From positions 274,547 to 338,546 of the forward strand of contig ML976719.1 in NCBI GenBank assembly GCA_010015655.1: a stretch of 64,000 nt of DNA, written 5' to 3'. Made by a program: the position numbers and the translations under genes. Shown piece after piece: positions 41,784-52,450 of the stretch. Numbering within the stretch: the stretch's first letter is position 1; every line of letters begins with the position of its first letter. Under the pieces are notes generated by a model that was not told the origin of the DNA, made no database searches, and worked only from the letters and a program-made list of their open reading frames with translations. Source of the DNA: Bimuria novae-zelandiae CBS 107.79. Its lineage: Eukaryota > Ascomycota > Dothideomycetes > Pleosporales > Didymosphaeriaceae.

Positions 41784-42482
41784 ATGATCCGAAGACGAAT
41801 AATTCCCGTGACCCAGTATCGCGAGCGATCACTTTACGACTACTTCGCCACACTCGACACTCGCCTTCTTAGCCAGGAAAAACTCCGTTTTGACGTCGAC
41901 ACCTTATTGAACGAGACGAACCCTTCCCGTTCTCAAATCGAGCGCTCATTGAACGACTTAATGATTGTCCGTTCTGGTATCGACCGCTCATTAAACAACA
42001 TGAGAGCCGAAATAGAGAAAACCGACCTACTAGCCGACGCAAATACGATGCTAGTGGACAAATTATATCAAATCGGTGGTCTTGAGCCCGACTTCGAATG
42101 GTTGGCGCGTCTGGTGCCTAGAATGATTCCCGTCACCGCACCGCAGTGGAGCCTTTGGCCTTCTCTGAGGATCATGTTGGAAACCGCTTTGATAAGTATG
42201 TAGGCAAGACCAAGAGAATATAGACGCTCATGCTGACCAAATTGAACAGGTTCGGCGAATAAGCACTTTCCGCATCAGTCCTTGCAGATCAGATACGAAT
42301 ATATGGAAAAGACAAATGCGTATGGGTTCACCCAACCATATTATTTTGCAAAGTTGCTTGGAAACAGCCGGGATGTATTGGTGGAGGGTCAGGCAGTGTA
42401 CTTTTTTTGGCGAGAGATATGCGTTGTGGTGAAATTGGTGGAAGCTGTGAGGGGTTTAGTGAAGCAAAGGCGGAGCGAATAA
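41784..42482 (+). CDS. Small coiled-coil protein, family member 3 (intact)
   Basis: Exons 41784-42195 and 42250-42482 with a 54-nt intron (GTATGT...GAACAG) in phase 1; 214 residues. The N-terminal part is helical and charged (YRERSLYDYFATLDTRLL, RSQIERSLNDLMIVRSGIDR). The centre LVDKLYQIGGLEPDFEWLARL is followed by MLETALI just before the intron. The C-terminal helix is VKLVEAVRGLVKQRR. The intron lies at the position homologous to those of the genes at 32.1 and 38.8 kb (NLE/K, DLI/K, ALI/S). No signal peptide or membrane segment. Function unknown. The only member of the three without a lesion. Confidence 0.65.
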
Positions 42483-42697
42483 TTGCATTGAGATCAAAGA
42501 TCGAAGGTGGCTTTAGAGTGCAACACGTAGATGAAGGTATCTATTTTGTGGGGTCGTTCTAGTGAGCCTTCAAAGGGGTCTTTCATCCAGTTCTTTGGGT
42601 ATGACGACTACCACGCGTTTCACCTGTGTCGAGATCATTGAGTCAGCCAACACTTCATTGTACCAGACTCATCAAGTCATATACCTACTTCGTCACA

Positions 42698-42989
42698 TGT
42701 CCGATTACATGGTCCTTTGCATCTGCAAGGAGGCTGGCGCACTTACGCCCGTACATTCCGCCCTTGCATTCCGCCCTCGCTCAACGCGCAAGGAATAACG
42801 CAAGGAATAAAGTAAGAAATAAAGTAAGGATAAAGTAAGGAATAAAGCAAGGGATATCTAGGCAGGCAACCTAAAGATAAAAGGCAAAGTCTTAGACCTC
42901 TTAGAGACAAGCACACACAATTTATACCTTAATTTATCTTAATTAGTTATTATCTTTTTATCTTATTAGATTACCCTTCTAATTTAATA
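42698..42989 (+). repeat. 5' LTR of Copia C'
   Basis: Starts TGTCCGATTACATGG, little mutated in the first 200 bp, inner end RIPped (AATTTAATA for AATCTGACA). Sequence identity with the left arm begins exactly at its first base. Confidence 0.9.
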
Positions 42990-45900
42990 ATTAAAAGTCT
43001 CACTGCCTTAACTAATACTACCTTATCAAGCCAATCGTAATGGCCCTATTAACACTTAGAGATCTTATAGTAATCCTAACTAACTACACGAATTACACAC
43101 TATAGCTAAAATAGCTTAAAATAAGATGCCAATTTCTTAAGGTCTAGAACATTATCAACCTAGCGCTAATAGATAAACTAAAACAGAAACCCGCCATGCC
43201 AATACCGCTGTTAATAGGCAACTACTAGCCAAACGCTGTCTACACGAATGCGAACCTAAATAACGCACTAATATTACTATCTTATCTATTACTAGCAGGC
43301 GCGAAAGCATATAAAGACGATAGCAACTACTATAAAGGATAGCTCGAGATCTATAAGGTTATAGATCGAGCCTATTAAGAAGAAAAGGCAGACCTTAATA
43401 AGGTAGTTACCTTTCTCTAGTTAATAATTTCCGCGCATCTCCAGAACAACTACTACATTCTTAGAGAAATAATTAAGTAATAGATAAACAACCTTATAAT
43501 CACAATTAGGGTTGACTATTAAGACGAATATAGATAATTAAGAACAAGGCATTAAGAAGCGCTTAAGCGAATAAGAATAGCTAGATTATAGGCTATATGG
43601 CTCTCTAAGTACGATCACGCAGCCACAGAAGTAAAGACTAATTAGGTTCTAGAACTTTAAAGGCTTAACTTAGTGAAAGAAGACTTTATAAAGGCAGTTG
43701 TCTATATCGCACCTATGTAGGTAACGACCTTCTAGCAATATAGAAGCAAGGATGCAGCTGTCTCACGAAAGCACATAATAAAACTTTTCTAAGACTATAT
43801 AATCCTGCAGCACCTGACTAAGGGCAAATAAAAGGACGCTTTTACTGCTACAGGGTTATCTCTCGCTAAAGGTAGTAAACCTACCTAGGCCACAGACAAG
43901 GACGCCTCTCTTATAGATAAAGCAGCATTATCTAAAAGTTAGGAAAGACCTTAGAATTATAAATAATAAAATAATAATTAACGTACTAGAACTAAGTAGT
44001 TACCTTAAAGCCTTAAGCTAATAGTAGTTAGTGGTAATTACTGCCTTGCTTGTAAACTACGCTATAGTCTTTAAGACTATTTCTATGCCTTTCTAGATAA
44101 GCAGCCAGACTGGTTTATACTAAACCCTTTTATAGTAAAGCTAGTCAAGCTTAGGCTAGAACATGATACCGACTTCTAAGAAAAGTTAAAAGGAATAAAA
44201 AAGGCCAAATTATAGGTACCTAAAATTAAACAATTACACACTCCCACTCCACCTCGAATTACTAAGGCTAATAATGAATAACTAGATGGACGTAAGATTA
44301 CTAAAATCCTAGCGAGCTTTAACGCCGCATCCTTCTACACTAACCTAAACACGTACCTATTGCGACGCTTAGCCATACTTAATTTAGGCACAACTTGCTA
44401 TATCTTTAACGATATTAATCGCTTTGTCTTATACCGTCCACCGGCGCCAGGAGACTTTATATAGGCAGGGAATACATAAATATGGATTAAAAGATACGAG
44501 AGCGTCTATCTTAACGTATAGAGTATAAACGGCAATTAATTAATATAGCTAGATAATATAGCCTATTACCTTAATCTGCTCTGCAATCTTGTATTATTCT
44601 AATTACTCTAGAGGTAAGGCCTTTGGTGGGATACAAGAGCAGACCCAACAACTCTAAAGAGAAGAGATAATACTATACTAGTAGAACTCTAAGAGCTGCA
44701 TAGACAGTAGGTCTTAGAACACAAGATAAGGCTAGTAGGTAGTATTCCTACTAATACTGCGCACGCTACTCACAAGACTAATATACGCACTAAACAAAGA
44801 CCGCAGAAGGTAAACGCGTGGACCTAGTACTAATAATTAGGCTATCTAGGCCCTTAGGCCCTCGAACACCTCGTGTAGCAATCTAAGGGGGTGAGGATTA
44901 AAGGTCTCCCTATAGTTAAGTGTGATGCCTGCGGCAAAGCAAAACTAAAATGGCAAATACGCTGGCAAGCTAGAGATCTAACAGAAGGTCCTGGCAAGCG
45001 AGTTGTAATTAATTTTCACGACTATAAAACAGACAGCTTAACAAGAGAGAAGAGCTAAATACTAATTACTAACTAATTCTCTAGCTTTGCATAGAACTTC
45101 TACTTTAAGGATAACTACCTAGCACGGTTAATTATTAAATTACTTAGCACCTTTGTGCGGTTTATAGAAGTACAATATAATATTATAGTAAAAGTAATTA
45201 AATTTAATAATAAGATCTTTTTTATTAAGGTAGATGTTAAGAAGTAGTGCTTAGCGCAAGGCATTAAGATTAAGCCTTTAGTACCTAATACTTAAGTATA
45301 AAATAGAGGAGCTAAACGCTTAAGGGGTGTAATTAAGGAGAAAGCGCGCGCGATGCGACTTAACTCTAACCTACCTTAGTAGATATAGCCTAAGATCACC
45401 TAAGCCACAGTCTACTTGTATAATTAAACGCCAAACTACGCCAATCGATAGCGATCTCTATATGAAGTGTTCTTTACGATAGTAGCTTTTTAGAACGGCA
45501 TTATTACCCAACCAAAGAAGCCTAATTAAGCTCACCTAAAAGCATATAGCTGCAAAGCTTTTACGATAACCAACAATATAAAACGCGGCAAGAGCAGGCT
45601 TTAGAGGCTTAACCCTAAGGCATAAATTAGCTACCTTATTAGCTACAAATTAATAAATATCTAGAGAATATAGATTCCCTCTCTAGCAAAGACAATTAGT
45701 ACTCGCGACGTAATATTTAACGAGGATACTATATTCTTAGGTAAAATCTAAGACCTAATAAAAAACCTTATGCATAGCATATTAGAAGAAATAGCGGCCT
45801 AGGTGCGATTAGTAGAGTTACCTCTCTTACCTCTATAAGAGCATGCCACTAAGTCCTTTTTTAAGGATAAGACAATTAGTAAAGCGCTAGAGGAAGAGGT

Positions 45901-47263
45901 TAAAGGAGCTCCTAAGTATAGGCAAGATAAGAAAGTTAGGTACGAATATCTAATACCTCCCTTAACGCTGCTACTAGTGACACTCCTTGCATAATTAATG
46001 GCAGGAGGCGATTAAGCTATACTACCCTAAAGAGTGTAAACAGGGTAGTGGCAAACAATCCTATAGGGGGCAGCCTTTATAGCAGGCACTAAAGCCGGCA
46101 GCAGCAGCAAATATAAAGGCAAGACTCTTAATAAGGCGCAGCTTTAATAAATAATTATATTAGGTAAGAAGCTACATTAAAGCGTGCTTCTAGAGCCACC
46201 CACATGCCAAAGTAAGCTCGAAGATTACCCTCTCCATAATATGTGGAAGGAAGCAGAACGTTCCTATCTATAGAGCTATAAGGAAATAAAGTCCTGGAGT
46301 GAGGTTGTAACCGCTCTAGTGAAAGTGGCAGGCTATTAAATTCTTAACTACATGTGGGTATATACCTACAAATTTAACAAACACTATTAATTGCAGAAAT
46401 ATAAAGCAAGGCTAGTAGTGCGAGATAATTAATAGCGGCACCTTACCTCGCAAGAAACCTACGCCGCAACACTTACAAGATAATTATTCTGCATGCTTAT
46501 AGTAATTATAGCTTGGCTTAACCTAAAGCTTATCTAACATAACGTTACTAACGCGTTTGTCCATGCAAAGCTGGATAGAGAAATCTATATAAGAATGCCT
46601 CGCGGCTACTCGCGAGCAGGCACAGTCCTCAAACTACACAAAGTACTATATAGACTGCGCATATCTCCACTGCTCTAGCAAAGAGAATTCACATTAACGC
46701 TCCGTGATATTAGCTTTGAAACAGCGCCCTACGAGCCATGCTGCCTTATTAAGGATAGCATTATTATCTTCTTTTATGTAGATAACTTTATTATTGCCTA
46801 TAATAAGTTATAAAAGCAGGCTGCTAAAGCTGCTCTCGCAATAATAGGTACTAAATTCATACTTACGGGTGGCAAAGACCTGCAGTAGTTTCTAGGAATT
46901 AAAATTATTAGGGACCACTTAAGTAGAAAGATCTAGCTTTTATAAGCTTTATATATTAACAAAATATCGCGCCTTATTAATCACCATAAGATTTGCTATA
47001 ATACCCTAATAGGTTTAATCGAATTACTTCTAAGGACAGGACTAGCCAGCAAGGGTAAGATCAATCAATACTAGCGTAAAATTAGATTAATTCTCTATGC
47101 TATAGTTATATCTTAGCTAGATATTGCCTTTATAAGTTCCCGATTATCACGATTCCTGTTTAACCTAAGTAAAAAGCGCTAAGTGGCTACTAACTAAGTT
47201 CTCCTCTACCTTGCTAATACTAGATTACTAGGTCTTCAGCTTAGGGGTACAGATACTTTAGAA

Positions 47264-47515
47264 GTGGCAAGCGACGTATCTTTTACTAATAATACACTTA
47301 ACTACAAGAGCTCACAAGGATACATTATTAAGCTATTTAGTGGCCTAATCGCCTGGAAAGCAAACAAGCAAGATACAGTTACTACATTAATAACTAAAGC
47401 CGAATTACTAGCACTATCGCAAGTGGCTAAGGAGGCACTATTCACATCCCGATTACTAAAGGAGCTAAAGATTAACCTAAGCGACTCTCTTATCACAATT
47501 AATTATAATAATTAG
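47264..47515 (+). pseudogene. Copia C' RNase H fragment
   Basis: Open 83-residue piece beginning MASDVSFTNNTLNYKSSQGY; counterpart of 19,888-20,139 with several amino-acid differences, consistent with separate RIP of the two copies. Confidence 0.8.
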
Positions 47516-47857
47516 CAAACAATCCGACTTATTACTAAAGAAATTGCTAAGTTGCAGACTAAGCTCTGTTATGTAGATATCTATAATTATTAGCTAAGAC
47601 AAGAGGTCGCACTACGAACAATTAAGGTAGACTATTAACGCTTAGAGGACATGGCCATAGATAGACTTATAAAGGCCTTGCCTATAAATAAATAGAGCAA
47701 GTTTCTGAGTAAACTAGGACTTAAAGATATATTAAATAAGATTACTAATTAAGAGGTTACCTTGCAGGATCTACAGTAGAGGATAGAGGTCTTTAAGTTA
47801 GAATAATAGATAAATGCGAAAGGTCTAGCTTGAGGATAGGCCCAAGCTAAGGGGGTG

Positions 47858-48149
47858 TATTTAATTATATGGCCCTTTACATCTGCAAGGAGGCTAGCGC
47901 ACTTACGCCCGTATATTCCGCCCTTACATTCCGCCCTTACTTAACAGGCAAGGAATAACGCAAGGAATAAAGCAAGGAATAAAGCAAGGATAAAGTAAGG
48001 AATAAAGTAAGGGATATCTAGGCAGGTAACCTAAAGATAAAAGGCAAAGTCCCAGACCTCTTAGAGACAAGCACACACAATTTATACCTCAATTCATCTT
48101 AATTAATTATTATCTTTTTATCTTATCAGATTACCCTTCCAATCTGACA
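47858..48149 (+). repeat. 3' LTR of Copia C'
   Basis: 292 bp; starts TATTTAATTATATGG (RIPped TGTCTAATTACATGG) after purine tract aagctaagggggtg and ends CCAATCTGACA. Carries AAGGAATAAAG-type tandem units. Confidence 0.9.
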
Positions 48150-48573
48150 AGACCATTCGTTAGTAATCAGATAGTCCTATCTTAGTTTAATCTTAAAGGC
48201 CTCTATCCTTTGCTCTAGCTCGAGCAGATTAACTTCTTTATTTATAATTATATCCTTAATCTCTATAAGTCCTAATTTATCCAGGAACTTGCTCTACTTG
48301 TTAGCTAGCAGGGCCTTTATAAGTCTATCCGCAACTATGTCCTCTAATTATTAATAGTCTACCTTAATTATCCTAAATGCGACTTCTTATCTTAGCTAGT
48401 AATTATAGATATTAATATAACGGAGCTTCGTCTGCAGCTTAGTAATCTCTTTAGTAATAAGTTAGATTGTTTGCTAGTTATTACAATTAATTGTAATAAG
48501 GGAATCGCTAAGGTTAATCTTTAGCTCTTTTAGTAATTAGGATATAAATAGAGCCTCCTTCGCCACCTGTAAT
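48150..48573 (-). mobile_element. Copia D' fragment (right copy)
   Basis: 424 bp, inverted duplicate of 18830-19253; begins AGACC and ends GTAAT at the B' LTR. Minus-strand reading gives the same RNase H tail as on the left. Confidence 0.85.
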
Positions 48574-48753
48574 TGTAAGCAGCCCAGAGATATGTCACAT
48601 GACGACACTAGTCTCATGAGTCAGCTCTATCTCCATATACGAGCCTCTGATTACTCTATGTACACACAACACAACACAGAACAACACACAGAGTAACTTA
48701 GACAATTACACACACAATATACTACCTTTACACATACCACCCACCTGCTTATA
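48574..48753 (+). repeat. LTR of Copia B'
   Basis: TGTAAGCAG...CTGCTTATA (last C RIPped). Same length as 18650-18829. Confidence 0.92.
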
Positions 48754-50861
48754 GTTATGAGCCCGGGGTAATCCGCCCTCATACACATACATTGACTCCC
48801 TACCTACCTACCTGTCGATCGAGCCTACTCGATAGAGCGATCTCGCCATGTCAAAGGCTATCTCGTCAATCATCCTTTAAGGGCCACACAACTGGGAACT
48901 GTGGATCTATACTGTCAAAAGGCTCGCAGAGGCTGGAGACGTATGGGGATATATCAATCCAGACCTGCCACATCCGACGACGCTGAGCAAGCCTCTACAA
49001 CCTACACAGATCCATGCTGCCAACGACGGTGGATCACCAGCAACAGAACCTACCCCTGAAGCTCGAGCGCAGTATAATTAAGACATAAGTTTTTACTATA
49101 AAGAGCTTAAAGAATACAGGCGAACTAAAAATAAGATTAGCTAAATTAAAGCGCATGTAGCTAACATAATTACACAGGACCTAGTATATTAAATTAAGGA
49201 CTAAGAGTCCCTCTACGATTAGCTTAAGACTCTACAGGAGCTCTACAGTCCTACAATAGCTAATCGAGAATATCAGGTCTAAAAAGCTTACAACGCCGCT
49301 AAAGTTCTGCACGCTTGCAAAGAGAACCTCGAAGAATAGTGCAGCACGTTCCTTGCTGCCTACAACAGGGCCAAACAACTCCAGCTACCAGAGACGCATA
49401 GCTACAGACCTCACAAGGATCTTATACGAGCCATTAAACAGATCGATCCTGGCTACGCTGCCACTATCGCTATTACTGTATTTAATGCAGAAATAAGCTC
49501 CCACGACAACTTTGTACAGCCAACATTGCCTAATCTACTAGCTAGTTACCTACGCTACTATCGCATAACCACAACGAAATTAACCGCACAGAGTAGAGCA
49601 TTTGTAGCTACATTAAATTAAGAGGAGTCTCTATATAAATAAAACAGCAGAAAGAGACCTCGACAGGATAAGCTATTAAAGCTATTAAAATCGTGTCTCT
49701 GTGGAGACCTACACTACTGGGGACAGTGCCTATACATCGACACCTCACTACGCAAAGGAGGATTCGTTAAAAACCCTAAAAAAGCTAAGAAGATAACAGA
49801 GTTTAAAGCTAAAGACAAGAATAGAATACTAAATAAAATTCGAGAGAAGAATTAGCGCTATAAAAAGCGAAGGAATTATAAGAGCCACGGGGTAAAATCT
49901 AATTTAATAAAAATTAACGTAGGCGATACACCTGCAGGCGACCTTCTATATAAGGCTTACGCTATTTACTTATTAGCATTTAATAATTAGCTAGCGCACC
50001 AAAACTTCCCGCTCCTCTACTTATAGACACTAGATCCTGTTACGGATATCTATATCTATAATAATCTAACCAAGTTCTAATAGAAAGCTCCTGCATTACC
50101 TAACAATGTCGTACTTGCAGGCGGCACTAAGATAACTATCTAGGCATAGGGGGAAGTTAAGATATCTCTATTAACACCTTAAGGACAAAAGAAACAAAGC
50201 TTAAGTGTGTAGCCTTAATCACTAGCTTTTTCACAAGCCTAGTCTCTCTAGCCCGGCTATCATCGTCAAACGTCTATTTCGACTCTAGTAGAAATGCACT
50301 ATATTAATCTAACTTATTAAGCTTACGAGTAGAAGACATCGCCACCCTTACTAGACTAGGTAGACACTAGCTAGTAGTCCATTGAACTAAACCTCTATCT
50401 ACTTAATCCGCTTAGACTCAGGCTTTTGCGACCTATTAACGTTAGCTATAATACTTTGCTCTACTGCCTAGACTAAGATTACTTAGCAAGTCTCAGCTCC
50501 ATATACTAATAGGACATCTAAGCAGTAACGCTATTAATTAACTACAAAATTACGTAATAAGTATATAGCTATCTACTAGATCTGCTCTTTAAATAATTGA
50601 CTACGAAGAATGCCTACAAAGCAAAGCACATTAAATTATCTTACGGCGAACTAGCTATGAGATTGGAGCCACACGAGCCTTCGAGACTATTGCTATTAAT
50701 CTTATTGAGCTCGATGCAAGAGCCTACAATGGCGACCGATACGTCTTCCATGGGTTTGATCTATTCTCGAAATTCTATTTTGTCTATATAATACCTAGAC
50801 GGGACAAGCTCATGCTCCTGTCTATTATTAGGCGATTAGATCGAACTATTAAATAAGAATT
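48574..50861 (+). mobile_element. Copia B' 5' part (right copy)
   Basis: LTR 48574-48753 (180 bp), primer site GTTATGAGCCCGGGG, gag start at 48848 with TAA at codon 11, then protease and integrase sequence. It is the inverted duplicate of 18829 down to about 16,545. The similarity stops near 50,861 (after AAATAAGAATTT), where element E begins. No 3' LTR. Confidence 0.88.
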
Positions 50862-50896
50862 TGTTAGCCAACATCACAACTCTAGAATATTCTACT

Positions 50897-52260
50897 ATGT
50901 CGTCACACAGTCATGTGACCTTGCAGATCCAGAATCTTCTGGATACTCCACTTCATGTATATAGCCACTCTGACTTCTATCAGATAGGAATCAACCCAGT
51001 TCGCCTCCTGCTGTGGTACGCACACACAATGACTACTGAGTCAGATCCCGCAGTCACCCGAGTGACTATCGTCCTCGATCGAGCCGACGACTGGCACAAA
51101 TGGCTGTTTATTCGAAAGGATACTGCCCAGAAGAACGACCTCTGGCAGTACGTGAACCCTGCTATAACAGCAGCGGATCTGCCTACGTTAACGGCACCAA
51201 CCGAACCGCAACTCACGGATCACAACGAGGAAGCTACATCGATCGCTTACCTTACCGCTGCTCAGCAGACGCTATACCAGTGGGAATACGAACGATGGGA
51301 ACGCAAGGACCTCGAGTTCAAGCGTTAGAAGAAAGCTCTAGCAGAATTTAACTTAGAGATTAGCAAGACGATTGCTATAAGACACCTTTACCTAATTAAG
51401 AACAAGGATACCCCGCACGAACGATTAACGACACTTAAGAAGCACCTCGCACCGTCTGACGCTACACGTCAACGAGACCTTATTGCACGATACAAAGCCC
51501 TTCAGACGCCGCCCCGTGGCAAGAAGGTTGAAGAATGGCTACGCTCTTGGGTGGAGATCACCAACATGTGCATAGCCGCAAAGGTCCCAGAGACAATGGG
51601 CTCTCGAGCACAAGAAGACTTCCTTATCGCCTGCAAGACGATCGATCCTGAGTATGGCACATCAGGCCTGCGAGCCTTGATTGACCTAGAGGATGCTGGC
51701 ACCGCCATTCCATCGGTGGAAGACTACGTCAGCAAATTCACGACCTACCTTAAGCGTGTTCGACCGATATCGACAGGACTCAGCTCTATGGCTGCAGAAC
51801 TGGACGCTGCTAAGCCTCAGCAGCAGCAGCAGCAGCAGCAGAAGAAGGATAGTAACAAAGACAAGCCTCAATGCCCATGTGGCCTAAAACACTACTGGAC
51901 CGAATGCTGGTTAATCAACGCCGAGCATCCAAAACGACCAAAGAGCTACACCAATGCTATTGGCCAGAAGAAGCTGGATGCCGCCTTTGCCGCCGATCAT
52001 GGCCTGAGAGAAAAGATCAACAAGGCACTTGACAAATGGCGCGCAAAGCAACAGGACGGGAATATTGCTATAGACGATGGCAGCCCTCCTACTAGACCAA
52101 CGGCGAACACAGTACTATTTATGTCCCAGGACAAAAACGAAGAGCTCCACGCTCTGTGCGAGAACCAAGAGCTTCGCGCTCTACACGAGAACCAAGAGCT
52201 TCGCGCTCTACACGAGAACCCAGAGCTTCGCGCTCTACACAAGGATGCTGATAAGGATTC
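50897..52260 (+). pseudogene. Copia E Gag
   Basis: Starts MSSHSHVTLQIQNLLDTPLH. One frame is open except for a TAG at 51326-51328 and continues through WLRSWVEITNMCIAAKVPET. A Gln run (about eight CAG) precedes the zinc-knuckle-like CPCGLKHYWTEC. The C-terminal part has three 9-residue repeats (ELRALHENQ) in 27-bp tandem units at 52,150-52,240. It is cut by the solo LTR at 52261. Confidence 0.82.
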
Positions 52261-52450
52261 TGTGAGAGCTAGTGATCCATACGCATAAGGAAGAAATTGA
52301 GAATTGTACTTGTTGTTGTATTGGGTGAAGCTACGAACAGTAGGTATACATGAGTGGCTGTAAACAGCGCTAGTGTAGGATGGGTAGTCGCATCTCAACA
52401 CAGGTGAGGCGCCACTGCAAGTGGGGAAAGGGAGACTCCAAACCGTGACA
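52261..52450 (-). repeat. Solo LTR inside Copia E gag-pol
   Basis: 190 bp; on the minus strand it starts TGTCACGGTTTGGAG and ends GCTCTCACA. Perfect duplicates GATTC at 52256-52260 and 52451-52455. Its insertion adds a stop to Gag. Related by its start to the solo LTR at 29,465. Confidence 0.9.

Larger units (their letters stand above)
42698..48149 (+). mobile_element. Copia element C' (right copy), RIP-degraded
   Basis: 292-bp LTRs at 42698-42989 and 47858-48149; total 5,452 bp, exactly the left C minus its solo-LTR insertion. Order on the + strand: gag region (about 43,200-44,300), integrase (about 45,400-45,700), RT (about 46,450-46,820, YVDN at the former active site), RNase H (47,264-47,515), purine tract, 3' LTR. 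The flanks are TCACA on the left and AGACC on the right. AGACC is the complement of the GGTCT duplicate of the left copy, so only the right flank was copied with it. Confidence 0.92.

Noticed and set aside
48792..48986. 64-codon frame repeated on both arms (also 18,417-18,611)
   Set aside because: Out-of-frame shadow of the Copia B gag start (MSKAISSI...).
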